This document shows positions 10,138 through 21,469 of a stretch of 64,000 nucleotides of DNA, piece by piece. The notes beneath the pieces were generated by a model. It was not told the DNA's origin. It saw only the letters and a program-made list of their open reading frames with translations, and ran no database searches. Made by a program: the position numbers and the translations under genes. The DNA is from Neopestalotiopsis rosae (taxonomy: Eukaryota; Ascomycota; Sordariomycetes; Amphisphaeriales; Sporocadaceae): positions 1,240,001 to 1,304,000 of the forward strand of contig JALGAS010000006.1 of assembly GCA_023078685.1 (NCBI GenBank). Reading direction: 5' to 3'. The first letter of the stretch is position 1; every line of letters starts with the position of its first letter.

Positions 10138-13100
10138 ATGGCCAGACTATTGTGTCTCCCCGATGAGCTCCTTAGCATGATCGCAGACTATTGCGATCAC
10201 GTACCAGATCTACGCTCGCTTTCCTCGACTTGCCGCCAATTTCACCACATCTTCGATCCGCTCTTGTACAAGGCCGCCGCCAGGGACTATCCGCACTTGC
10301 TCACTTGGGCTTGTGATACGTCGCAGCTCTCGGTCGTCAGAAAATTACTCGATGCCGGAGGTGACCCAAATAAGCCATGCGTGGCCGTCTCTCCACGATG
10401 GGAGAAGAACTACTCAAAGAGGGTCAGAGGGCTGAGAATTATCCCAAGGCCAATCGACCTCTTGAAGGCTGTCTACAACCACAGTCTACTCCCGAGAAGG
10501 GTGGATGGGAAGAAAGTGGCTGTACAGACTGCCGCTGGTGTAGTTGATATTTATGATGATGAATGGGATAGCGACATTTCCGCAGACTCAGACAACTCAT
10601 GGGGCTCTACCTATCGGGATAAAACTGATGGGTTGGTCTATTTTCGCTCGCAAGCAGCCGTCTGTGGGTATAGCTATGAACAACCAACGTTGTATGGTCA
10701 AAATCCCGATCGCTGGACTCTCATTGGCCAGCAATTCTTTTGGTAAGTGTATGCATTGTATCACCTGGCACCGAGCGAAGGATTTCGTGGATTCTGCAAG
10801 GAGACTTCACGAGTTCCTGCTACCCTAATCAATATTCTTTGAGCTTGTCTGACACATTTGATAGGTTCCCACTGCAGTAAGTATATCAATTTGAGGCCGC
10901 CCCTTTTCCCCTCGCATCCCCTTTCATACGTATGATATTAGTTTCAAAGAAGAATTTGACTTTAATACAAATTCAGTGCTGCTGCCAGCAATGGATCGCT
11001 CGAGGTTGTCAAGCTACTTATAGACGCCGGAGCGTTGCTTGAGCCTCCATCACAGCAGTTTTGCAGCTGTCAGGCCCAGGTGGACGGGCGAACTAGAGCT
11101 GAAATTAGCCGTTGGATCCCTCTACACACGGCTCTTTGTTCCGGGAATGATAATGTGGCTTGTTATTTGATAACTCTGGGGTCCTCATTTTGGCTCAACG
11201 AATGGCATACCTCCACCGCACTGCACCAAGCCGCCGAGCTCAGTCAAATTTCCGTTTTACAGGCTATTTATAACAAGGACCCTGGCATAAACCTCAATAA
11301 GGCAGACGCATCAATGGACACACCGATCATGTATGCTCACAGATCGAAGCGAAGCACCGAGACAATCCTTTGGTTCATAGAGCACGGGCTCGATCCCAAC
11401 GTAAGAAGCGGCTGGAAGAGGTCAAACCCAGACGAACTCGAGATGATAGGCGCCGATAACAGCATAAACCTGCTACAGGTAAGTACCAAACTATACGAGA
11501 AAAGAAGGATGTGAGTCATGCAACGCAAGAACATCCATCATTGGACAACAAGGAGTGAAACTGTCACAAAGGTATTTTCAAAGCAACTGACAATTATGCA
11601 GACAGCTTGCATCTTTGGCCGCTTCAAACTTGCCGTGGATTATATCCATGCAGGCGCCCGCTGTGACTCGACATGGAAATCGCAGTCTGAATCGAAAGCC
11701 TTGACACCTTTAGAACGTTGTTGCACGACAAGGCGCCCACCAGTTCCTGAATTATCACTTGTCTGTCACTTTACGGGCCAAGCAACAAGCGATGCTGCAC
11801 AAGAATTTCCATATATTAGAGCGGCTGACTCAGAGGTTGAACGGGCCAAACTTGTCACCTTGATGATCGAAAAAGGTGCAAAAGTCAGGCGACTCAACCC
11901 AGAAGACGGGTCTTTGGAGTCGTTACCCATGATACTTGCTGCTCAGCATCATCTGATACATATCATGGAGGTACTTCTCAAAGCTGGTGCAGGAGTCGTA
12001 GACACGGATCATGGTGGAGAATTTCCCCTATGTGCCGTTTTCCACGTCGATTACGCTGCACAGACACCAAATTCTGATACACAAACATGGCGGACCATCG
12101 AATGGCTTTCGGACCACGGTGCGGATATAAACCAGACAAGCGGCGGTCATCAAGCACTCTTCTGTCTGTGTAACCGCTTGGGGCATCAAACTGCTCAACA
12201 AATCGCTGAGCAGCTCGAGCTCGCCAGGTTGCTGATTGACCGAGGAGTCATCGTGGACTCAATGGTGATCAGAAATGACCTTCCCGAGCCCCAACACTAT
12301 TCATCGTCACTCGAAGCTGCTTTCAGACACGGGCGATTACCTCTTTGTGATCTTTTGGTCCAGAACGGCGCTGTATTCCCAAGTGATGTGGATTCCCGGC
12401 AACGCTTGTTGCAACTATTCCTGTCAAATCACACGCCCGTTTTTTCAAATGAGAACTATATGTCTGATCATTACTCTGACGGATTCGGGGAGTGTATCAA
12501 AAAATTTGGGCCAGAATGGCGCAACTGGAGCGAAGATGAGAAACTCGCAATGTTGTTGGGCTTGCGCAAACAGTTGTTCGATGGCCTTGAATGGTTGCAC
12601 AGCCATGACACAAGCCATGCCTTGGCCAAGCACCCTCGCAGCCTTTGGTTAGCGGCTAAGGTACCACAATTACCTCTCATCGATAACTTCTTGGAGGCTG
12701 GAGCTTCGGATGCATCGTGGGTGGAAGAGGGACGCGACTGTAAGTTTCCATCCCCAAATCTTGAAACGGCTTTTACTCACCGTGAACATCACTCGACCAC
12801 GTGAATCTATTGACATGACTGTCGCTGACTATATAGGCCTGGATCAACTATCTCAAGATCCAGTATTCTTGCCAGATTATGCCGAAAAGTTCGTTGCCAG
12901 GGGTGCTGGCCCCCCTCGTCAATCGTTGTTGTACTATGCCATTGCAGAAAGAAAACAATTCAGAAATATACAAGTTTGGCCTATGCTGCAAGTGTTCTTC
13001 AGCAATGGTGCAAAGCTGGATCTTCAGAATCAGCCTGCTGATTACAAGGAATATCACGGCCCTCTCTTCTTCCGAATCAAGCATTCAATGACGACAGAGG

Positions 13101-13666
13101 CTGATCACCAGGGTTTAGAACTTGTGTTACAATCTCTTAGCCGACCTATCTCCGAAACCCCTGATCAGGGTTATGAGGCTCTCAGTGCTGCCTGTGACCA
13201 TCCGATACGCCCTCGAGCGATCAAGACATTGATAGCTGCTGGTGTCGATGTTAATTACGCACCACCGGGACGATTAACTGTTTCGGTACAGCTTGTGTTA
13301 CTATTCGGAAATCTTTTGGAATACTTTGATGAAAGGTGTGATGAGGACAGCTTGGAGAGGGTGTGCGGGGTGGTTGACCCAATGGATGATGAAGAGAGGA
13401 TTCATCTCGGCGAAGCAGGGGACATGCTTGATGCATTGAAAGTCCTTATCGACAATGGAATCCAAATCGACCCGTTGGACCCCTCGCTATTTAGTCTCTA
13501 TGACACTCTTCAGAGGATTGCCGAAGACGACACAGAAACTTGGTCTGAGATACGTGATCGTGACGATCGAGACCGTGCCGCATATTTTGTCGAAGACATG
13601 CGTGTTAAGATTCGCGAGCGGGTATCCTGGGAAGACGGAAAACTGTCGCTTAGGGACCGGCAATAG
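10138..13666 (+). CDS. F-box and ankyrin-repeat protein (five exons, one 12-nt microexon)
   Basis: Exons 10138-10742, 10865-10876, 10977-11478, 11602-12739 and 12837-13666 give 1028 residues. An N-terminal F-box (LPDELLSMIADYCDHVPDLRS, residues 6-45) is followed by ankyrin repeats spread over the rest (for example LDAGGDPN; PLHAAASNGSLEVVKLLIDAGA; TALHQAAELSQ; LVQNGAVF). F-box proteins bind Skp1 and bring substrates to SCF ubiquitin ligases; the ankyrin array would be the substrate-binding part. Introns have GTAAGT donors and, in introns 1 and 3, CTGAC branch points. The second exon is only 12 nt and supplies the FPLH start of an ankyrin repeat, so skipping it breaks the repeat. Codon use is more AT-rich than in neighbouring metabolic genes, as in fast-evolving fungal F-box/ankyrin families. 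It converges on the next gene with 66 bp between stops. Confidence 0.87.
10865..10876 (+). other. 12-nt microexon in the F-box/ankyrin gene
   Basis: GTTCCCACTGCA is flanked by AG (10863-10864) and GTAAGT (10877-10882). The upstream exon ends with two bases of a codon and the downstream exon begins with the last base of one. Joining through these 12 bases yields W-F-P-L-H-A-A-A-S-N-G, the canonical start of an ankyrin repeat. Joining exon 1 straight to exon 3 keeps the frame but removes the PLH motif. Confidence 0.82.
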
Positions 13667-13732
13667 ACTAGGAAAATCGGAGCGAGCAATCATCGAGATG
13701 GCCGTGTTTGTTGATAATCTTGAATCTGGTAA

Positions 13733-15157
13733 TTATGCCAGTGTCTCGTTCCAGGGCCGCCAGTCTTGGCTCTTCCAATCTTGAGCGCATTTCACTTTGG
13801 CCGGCGGCTCATCCACCCAGTCTATCTTCAAGGCCTCATCCCCCCATTTGTCGATCCATTTCGATGTATATCCTTCAAGGTCTTTGATTTTTTTGGCCGC
13901 GTCATCCGAATACTCAAGATTGATGGACGGCACCACGGCTATTCTACCGTGGCCAGTATTCCACAAGTCTTTGCAGAAGAGCGCAGGCTCCTCGTTGCTG
14001 CATTCACCCTCTCTGGGGCTACGGAACGACACCTTTCGCGTTTGTGCCTTTCCATTTGCTTCAACACCGTGGCCACCTTCCAGCATAGACGATTGGTCCA
14101 TTATTGGCGCAGCCCTGAACGCCACGGCCCCATTCCAACAAGAGTATACCTGGAACGGTAGCTTATTTGTGAGCTTTTCACGGCTATACGGATCGTTCCA
14201 GAAGAGGTTCCACGCCCAGTCCCAGCTGCCGTTTGGTGGAATTTGAAAGAAGGTCTCGCCCTTCATTGTTCGCGACACTCCGATGCCTTTGAACGTTGGG
14301 TCCTCCCCAAGATATTCCCAGTCCAGTGCGCACGTCATGTCGGCATTCTGGAAGATGCGCTGATGTACCAATTCGAGAATATCATCAATACAAATTGCCA
14401 CATTGCCAAGAAAGACAACAGTAGTGTTCGCATTAACACCCAACGAAGGCTGCTGAAGCGGCGCAAGGGCTAGGTTGCGGAGCGCAGCCATTTGGACAGT
14501 GCGATCGCCGGATCCGGGGTCTATGCGGCTCGAATATAGGAAATAGCTAGTTCCCATGTCGTCGAGCTCTGGCCGCAGAGCCGTCAGAATGTCCAAGGTT
14601 GCATCGTCCGACTTACCTACGACGATCGAGAGAGCGCAGATCGAAGGTCCCAAGAAGAGTATCGTCTCTACGATGGAACCGAGCAGGCGTGGGATGACGT
14701 GAAAGGAATTACCAAGGTCAAGTGCGAAGAAGTATTCGATCCCTCGTGCATTCAGGTGATTCTTGTCGCCAGCCTTTAAGTAATCGTACCTCATCGTGCG
14801 AAATCTTGGACACTCTAGGCGGCGTATTACGGTGTCGGCTGGGTCCATGATCGCCGCAACATAGGGCGCCATCTCGTATAGCTTGAGGTCCTGTGCCTCG
14901 GGAGTCACCGGCTGAAATGTATCTTGTGGTTTCAAGACATCCCCTTCGACGAACGGCTTGTTAGTCTAAAATATGTGCTTTGCCCAGATTGACAACCTAC
15001 ACTTCGAAGTGGGTTTCGGTCCTCCAAAAGGCCGGAAAAGCAGTTTCTGCCAGTGATCTGATGGGTTGGAGAACAGTATATAGTAGCCAGCAAAAATGGT
15101 AGATGTTGCGGCGAAAAGGCCAGACAGCTGCAAGGCAATCTGATGCGAGAACCTCAT
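13733..15157 (-). CDS. GT69-family alpha-1,3-mannosyltransferase (CAP59/CMT1-like)
   Basis: Exons 15157-15001 and 14943-13733 (minus strand) encode 455 residues. Residues 5-30 form a type II signal anchor (QIALQLSGLFAATSTIFAGYY), placing the enzyme in the Golgi. The rest matches the cryptococcal mannosyltransferase/CAP59 family: YFFALDLGNSFHVIPRLL, LFLGPSICALSIVVGKSDD, NDILEL-type and CALDWEY segments, and the C-terminal GHGRIAVVPSINLEYSD. Such enzymes transfer mannose from GDP-mannose to glycans of the wall or capsule. The 57-nt intron (14944-15000) has GTAGGT, an ACTAAC branch site and AAG, and restores frame as W-D-V-L-K-P. The first ATG in frame (15157) directly precedes the membrane anchor. 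The acceptor substrate is unknown. Confidence 0.85.
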
Positions 15158-16417
15158 TGTATAGAATTCGCTATGCTGCGGTCTTGGCTCGGCCACCCAA
15201 CCATTTGAGCAGAAAACCACATTGAAGTCTTGGCGATCTGGTGATGAGGACTTTGCTGTCAAAAGGCAGTCACGATGATGGTCAAAAATGAATCACGGAG
15301 AGCTTCCAGTCGAATGCACCACCCCTAGGAACCGGGACGCCTACCGATAATTATTATTATTACTACTTTGCATCACGACGAATAGATTGAAACCGGCAGC
15401 TACTCCATTAGGACTGTACAGCGTCGTGCCAATGGGAGGAACTTCATAGCAAAGTGTCGCGTGGTTCGAGATATACCAACTTCCTCTTTGGGCACGGGTC
15501 CCAATCCCTTGGAGTTTGCGCCGCAAATACACGGCGGGGGAAGTGCCTCCAAATTGGGGTATCCTCAAACACCTTTGATCGGGATCAGATGAAATGTGGG
15601 ATTGGGATTCAGAATAGGCAGAATTATAAATCATGACGAGTTTGTCTCGCCAAGTGGCACATGAATTGCACATGCCCTTTGATCAGCTATTTATAAATGA
15701 TGTAGCCAATCGTTCGTTCGAACTGATGTGCTTGAAACATTGCGTGCTCAATCTCGACAACTACCCATGTGCTTGGACGTTGGTGAAACGAGTTTGGCTT
15801 GGAAAACAACGCGCAAACGGGGTTATTGGCCAAGTTTGTTGGTTTTGGAACAAGTAGTGTAATGAAGGAAAGTTGACTTGAAATGCTATCAATGCATCAC
15901 TGGCCTTCTGCTGACTATTCTACTGTATGCACGGTCCTAACTTTAATATAATAATGCTGATCTTAGAGTGAATGTACGAAGCATGCAAGACAGATCCTCT
16001 CTCCATATATTCAGCAGCGAGCAGTCATGGTTCTCGCCTTCGGTTCAATGCGGGCCAGGTTGAATATCGTCAAATGATGTCGCTCGTAATAGGCAGAATG
16101 AAACACAAAGCGCAAAGATGTACTGCAGGCTGACTTGAATACAAAAGGGAAGAGAGAACAATATAAATGACCCATATTGAAACTGTTCTCTATCACGGTA
16201 CTATGATATGCACTTCTCATGCACTAACATGATTGAGATGGATCTTGGCTGGGACGCAGCAATGCAATTGCATATTTCCACTGACCCTGCAAAAGCATCT
16301 GCAGGTGGGCTCACAAGTGTCTAGACCCACGGTGATTGGCTCTTAGTCTGAAGGATGATCCACCTCGACCCGCGATTTCGCCTAGCGCCACAGATTTGCG
16401 CACCAGCCACATCGCCC
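15158..16417. other. Intergenic region, no gene seen
   Basis: Only short frames without familiar motifs. The right part is upstream of rpl13. An inverted CCAAT (ATTGG) lies near 16333. Confidence 0.55.
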
Positions 16418-16425
16418 TAGGGTTT
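16418..16425 (+). promoter_or_regulatory. Telobox-like motif upstream of rpl13
   Basis: TAGGGTTT lies 187 bases before the rpl13 start codon, inside CGCCCTAGGGTTTTTG. Telobox/CCCTA motifs bound by Tbf1-type proteins are common in ribosomal-protein promoters of ascomycetes outside the Saccharomyces group. The motif is seen; its role here is inferred. Confidence 0.4.
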
Positions 16426-16611
16426 TTGTGCCCTTCAAGAAATTTTGGCCCATTGTGGGGTGGGACGTGCTTTGCCTTGCGAACGCCAAACCCGGGTGAA
16501 TTTTCATTTGCGTGGAGCGATCTTTGAGAGAAGGCATTGCGAGAGTACTAACCCCAACAGCCGACAACTTTCCCTTCTCCATCTCCAGATCTTGGTCGCA
16601 AATCAGTCACA

Positions 16612-17760
16612 ATGGTACGTTGCCATGCTGTCCTCGGGCAGGGCATCTCGCATTTTTGTCGCCAATGCCAGTTGTTCTTGCCCGAGCGGCTCCCCGAACA
16701 AGAGCGAATCGCAACATCCTAGGATACGGTTTTGCTGATACTGTTGGAAATTTCTAGGCGATCAAGCACAACAACCAGATCCAGAAGAACCGTACGTATT
16801 CGACATGATTCAATCAATCTACATGGCGACTTGAGCGACGAGAAAAACTTGAGATCAGCATGAACAGGAAGGAGGAAGACAACAAAGGCTGACAGTTTCT
16901 CGTAGACTTCCGCAAGGATTGGCAACGCCGGGTCCGAACCCACTTCGACCAGGTACGAATTATTATTTCCTAGGATCGAGTCATCTCGCTGCGAACAGAC
17001 GAGTCCTCGATTAATCGCGAATTCAAAACGACGAATTTTTTTTTCTGACTTGGCATGGAAAATAGGCTCCCCAGAAGATCCGCCGCAGAGCTGCTCGTCA
17101 GGCCAAGGCTGCTGCCGCTGCCCCCCGCCCCGTCGACAAGCTCCGCCCCATTGTGCGATGCCCGACCATCAGATACAACCGCCGCGTTCGTGCCGGCCGT
17201 GGTTTCTCCCTGGCTGAGCTGAAGGTATGAGGATCCCAGTTTCCTACAGAGAGAGAGAGTGTGTGTGTGAGAGAGCGGAGGTTTCGAAGAAGCGAATGTG
17301 TTTCGCGGTTGGCAGGAAATGTGTTTGTGTCTACGTCGGAATTGGTCGCTGATGGAAATTTTACTAGGCCGCTGGTATCCCCAAGCAGTTCGCTCCCACC
17401 ATCGGTATTGCCGTTGACTTCCGCCGCGCCAACCTGAGCGAGGAGTCGTTGGCCGCCAACGTCGCCCGCCTCAAGGCCTACAAGGAGAAGCTTGTTCTCT
17501 TCCCCCGCAAGAACGGCAAGGCCAAGTCTGGTGACAGCAAGGACGTCGATGTCAGCAACACCGTCAAGTCCCTGTCCGCCGCTCTTCCCATCACCCCCGT
17601 CGCCGAGGGCGTTTACGAGATCAGCAAGTCCGACGTCCCCAAGGCCGTCGAGGGTGGCGCCTACGCCAAGCTCCGCCTCGAGAGAGCCAACAAGAGACAG
17701 CAAGGCCAGCGGGAGAAGCGTGCCCGGGAGAAGGCTGAGGCTGAGGCCAACAAGAAATAA
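16612..17760 (+). CDS. rpl13: Cytosolic 60S ribosomal protein eL13
   Basis: Exons 16612-16614, 16758-16791, 16906-16952, 17066-17224 and 17368-17760 give 211 residues, the normal length. The protein begins [19 protein letters not shown], the eL13 N-terminus, and continues with the [18 protein letters not shown] block and the basic C-terminal tail. It is part of the large ribosomal subunit. The first coding exon is only the start codon, immediately followed by a 143-nt intron, a layout seen in other fungal ribosomal-protein genes. Four introns in the first two thirds, GC-rich optimal codons and a telobox upstream all fit a highly expressed ribosomal gene. Intron 4 carries a GA/GT microsatellite. 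Confidence 0.96.
17249..17276 (+). repeat. GA/GT dinucleotide microsatellite in rpl13 intron 4
   Basis: Runs of GA, then GT, then GA just downstream of the intron donor. It is intronic and probably neutral. Confidence 0.7.
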
Positions 17761-18706
17761 GCGTCATGACGAGGAAAAGGGGACTGTTCTGAGACGAGAG
17801 TTGAGTGAATGCACGGGAGTACGGATCAAGGCATCAATCATCGCAATTTGGGCTCTGCTTTTTCTTCTCGTGCGTTGTATGCCTTTTCATACAGGCAAAG
17901 GCGGTTCGGTCATGGTCATATCAATCAGGGAAAGGGTTGGTCGCATGCCGTATGTCAACTAGAGAAGACGAATGAAAAAGATAATTCATCATCTCTGGAC
18001 AAAACAAAAAGATTCAGAAAGGGAAAAGAAAAAAGGGTTCTCTCCAAGCGATGTTCTTTGACGAGCGACCTGGGTCCCTCGCAGTGTCCAGAATGGAAAC
18101 TCGATTCTCTCATCCCTTCCATGTGTGACCGAAAAACGTCTCTACGGACAGAGGTAGAGTCGTCGTCGAGAAAGACAAGCGCCTTTGGTGAGCTGTCGAT
18201 TCCATAGCTTTCATCACTTTATCTTTGCTGGAAATCGACATGGCAATGACCCAAGACCGGCTCCTCTCCATTTTGCATGTGAACGCTTGCTGTCAACCAT
18301 GTACTACATGCTCCTCTCATATGTCCTGCACAAGAATAGGATCATCATGGGCCCATCCTGTGACATCATCTACTGGAAACCATTCATTGTTGGTATTGCT
18401 GACCTAAGCCTAACTCACAAGTACAGGGAAAACTGTCGACACGCTCCCGGCAAGGCAGTTTGCTTCTTCTATCAACTTTGAATTTCAAACTATCTGACTA
18501 TCAATGCCTACCCACATCCCGATACATCTATATATGTCTAACATGTTGAGGATCCGAACATCTCATCTGGGAGACCCAAAAAGAATTATGCCTTACTCCC
18601 TCATCAATGCCCAGCAACGCTTGGGTGTTTTTGCTCATCAGTAGATTGTGCTTTGGATGGAACTTGATTGCGTCTTTGCTCTTCAAACTAGGTGGGAAGA
18701 ATCTCG
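17761..18706. other. 3' flank between rpl13 and the convergent GDS-like gene
   Basis: No gene seen. The region holds short frames only and should contain the 3' ends of two converging transcripts. Confidence 0.6.
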
Positions 18707-18811
18707 TCATCGGTAAAGCATGAGCTCCAGCAACTCCTCAAAGCGCATGCGCCGGGTATCGGCCACAATCACGTCCCACCCGAGCGCCAGGATGGCCGGA
18801 TCCAATCCTCG
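18707..18811 (-). other. In-frame coding-like tail beyond the stop of the GDS-like gene
   Basis: Thirty-four sense codons follow the TGA in the same frame, then another TGA. They include DPAILALGWDVIVADTRR and FEELLELMLY, an amphipathic helical sequence in the style of the rest of the protein, with mostly G/C-ending codons. No canonical intron I could draw removes only the stop. The tail could be a lost C-terminus, a readthrough extension, or sign of a sequence error in the repeat just before it. Confidence 0.55.
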
Positions 18812-21469
18812 TCACTGCGCAGCGGCCCCGGCAGCGGCAGCGGCAGCGGCAGCAGTGGACCGGTCGGTCAGGACCTGCTCGCCTCCCGTCTTGAGTATCT
18901 CGCGAAACGTCTCCTGCGGGAGGATGCGCAGCTTCTCGGGACAGCGCTGGAGCAGCTCGGCAATGAGCACGAGGCCGTTCTCGCGGTCCACGCGGGCCAT
19001 GCCCGCCTTCTTGGCGGGGTCGACCTGCTGGGGTTCGAGGCCGCCGGGCAGGCTCGAGATGCCCGCCGGAATGCCGGCATCGTCTTCTTGTTGACCCGCA
19101 ATGAGGTTCCCTTCGGGTGCGGCAGATGACGTCCCGTCAGCCGCGATCAGCTCCGACTCCCTGCCGGCCAGCATATCGTGGCCCGTCACGGTCTGTAGCA
19201 GGGCGCGCAGGAGCTCGATGTTCTGCAGACAGGCGGCGACGACGTCGGCGCCGGGCGGGGAGCGGGACATGAGCGCCATGACGAACCAGAGATCAGACCT
19301 CAAGACGGGGAACTTTTCTCGCGTTCCCAAGAATACGAGCGCGGTGGCAAGCGTGTCGTGGTTGCTGTAAAAGGTTTCCAGGGCAGAGGAGGGCCGTCCG
19401 GTCACTGCTAGTGCTTGTAGATCCTGCGCCGTCGAATCCGCCGACGAGGAACCCTCGGGCGAGGTCGAGTTCTGATCTGCCGGCGACGACTTTGCAGACG
19501 GTATCGTGGACGGGACGGGCAAGAGCGACGAGGGGTCCTCGGAAGAGTGGAGGATCCTCAACACTGCTGAAACAGCGCGTGCTGCCTCCGTCTTGGTGGG
19601 TTCTTGATCAGACCGCATAAAAATCTTGAGGAGATTGTGCAAATACGACTTCTCATATGCTGGAGAAGCTGGATCCGCGCTCAGGGGTGAGCATATCCTC
19701 TTTACATTTTCGGGGCTTGAGACCAGAAGTAGTCTTGTTAGAGATACAGAGGTAAATTGGACCTGGACCTGTGTGTCAAGCTCCCAGATTCGAGGGAGAG
19801 CGCTTGGCTCGAAGAGTCCCGCGTCGCCAATGGCAGCCTTGTTGACCACTGGAATAGCCAAGTTTTTGAGAAAACTCAAAGTTGAATGAAGAAGTTGTGC
19901 ATCCGTAACCGAAGAGTTGGAAATGGTAGCCGCCAGTGTACGGTGAAGTCCTGTCTTCTGGACAAGCGCAATGCATACATCGTCTGAGCGAGCAATGTTT
20001 CCCAAGGCAAGACAAGCAGCACTTTGAAGATCTGCTTGAGAACTACCAATCCATTTCTGTAAGGTCTGGGTTTCCGTACTGTCAATGGGACATGCAGCTG
20101 AAAATTGAGGATGTGCCGAAAGATCTGCCAATGCTTGCGTAAAGATGGACTTTACTTTTCTCAGTTCTGAGATCTCGTCCGGGTCTGTTGTGTTCAAGTT
20201 CAGAGTGATACAAGCTTCGGAGAATGCTCTGAGAAACAAGGATACCGAGTCGGGGGTTTGCAGAAAGGCGTCCTGGAAGGTCTCGTTGGAAAGATAGGTT
20301 AAGGCTACCGATGCCGGCCCAAGAAAGTCCTCAATGTCGGCGAGAGATTCTGGACTTGTCGCGAGCTTGAGCAAGACAAAAGGCGTCGCCGGATGTACCA
20401 AGTTTGCTTCGGGCTCTTGGTTTGCTACCAACGCCAGAAGTTTGCAGATATAGCCCATGAAAGCACTGGCATTCGCGGCCCTTGGGCTCGAAATGAGAGT
20501 CACAAGCTCTGGATTCATGCCTGCCTTGTAGGCAGCTACTTGAGTGGGCTCTTGATGGCTGTCAGCGGTTGCACTTGTTCAAACACATAAAAAGTAGTAG
20601 GTTTGGAAATATTACCATAATCGACACAAATGTTAAACAAGACTGGTATCGCAAACGAAAGCATGGAGTCGTCGTTGATGAGATTTACTATCCTCGGCAT
20701 ACAATTAGAGGCAACCACTCGAGCACGATTCTCGTCTTGTTTTGATCAGCTAATTGTCTCCAAGAGGGCTGCAACTCCGAATTGAGACGTGTCATTCTCA
20801 CCTGTATCAGCGCATGAGTTGCCAATGACACGCAGTGCGTGCAACGTGACTGTCTGCCGAAGTCCTTGTTTTCCGATGAGTCCGAGAAAAAAGCCGAGAA
20901 CTCCAGACTGTCCCAGAGGCAATCGCCATGATGCTATTCAGAGAATTAGAGAGTAATACAAGCAAGGGTGCGTCTGAGAGATTAATATTCTCCATGTTCT
21001 CATGCCGACAGGGAAACTTCAAAAGTACAAGGAGAATAGGAGCTCATTGATCGTGTTGAGAGGTGGTGATAAGAGTAAGAAGTAGATGATCATGTTGATG
21101 AGCATTTTCAACTGTGAAAAGAACAGAAATCATAGACTCACCATCTCTGCTGCCATCTCCCAACTTTTGAGCAATGGCGTCAAGATTTGTACTTCCCGAC
21201 TCGAGGAGCTCGCGCAACGTCGAAAGCACGCGACTCAGCTGTGCAACTCGCCACGACAGCTCCTCTTCAGGTAACAAGGCTTCATCGTCATCCTCGTCGT
21301 CTTCCGAGATTACGGCGCGTACTTGCCGATGTTTGCTGCTCGCAAAGAGCGTTTCAATGTCTTGGGGTGTCATGATGGGTTGGTCATCCGAGGGGGTAGC
21401 GGCAGTAGTTGCATTGACAGCTTCGTCAGTTATGTCGACGACATCACGAGGCGCTGAAGAGTCGGCCAT
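18812..21469 (-). CDS. SmgGDS/Rap1GDS1-like armadillo-repeat GTPase stimulator
   Basis: Minus-strand exons 21469-21142, 20933-20802, 20735-20616 and 20550-18812 give 772 residues to the first stop. Known relatives are armadillo-repeat chaperone/exchange factors for prenylated Ras/Rho-family GTPases. Seen here: an acidic N-terminal linker (SEDDEDDDEALLPEEE), then helical repeats such as VTLHALRVIGNSCADT, ENRARVVASNCMPRIVNLI and AIPVLFNICVDYEP. All introns are phase 1 and restore these conserved segments across each join (C-A-D-T|D-E-N-R; C-V-D-Y|E-P-T-Q). The frame runs into a polyalanine stretch coded by (GCC GCT)n and stops at TGA 18814-18812. The same frame stays open for 34 more codons with coding-like content to a TGA at 18709-18707, so the true C-terminus is uncertain (772 versus about 807 residues). 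Confidence 0.85.
18829..18860 (-). repeat. GCC/GCT repeat coding polyalanine
   Basis: About five near-perfect hexamer units (GCAGCG on the plus strand) encode a run of alanines immediately before the stop of the GDS-like gene. Slippage-prone sequence directly next to a suspicious stop codon. Confidence 0.75.

Noticed and set aside
16615..17367. Possible snoRNA genes in rpl13 introns
   Set aside because: No paired C (RTGATGA) and D (CTGA) boxes with terminal stem; the CTGA occurrences are explained as branch points.
18812..18905. An intron removing the in-frame TGA of the GDS-like gene
   Set aside because: The nearby GT sites (phase 0 and phase 2) do not match the available AG sites after the stop (phase 0 directly before TGA, phase 1 two codons later). 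A phase-1 donor exists only further upstream and is a poor match that would delete a conserved-looking helix.
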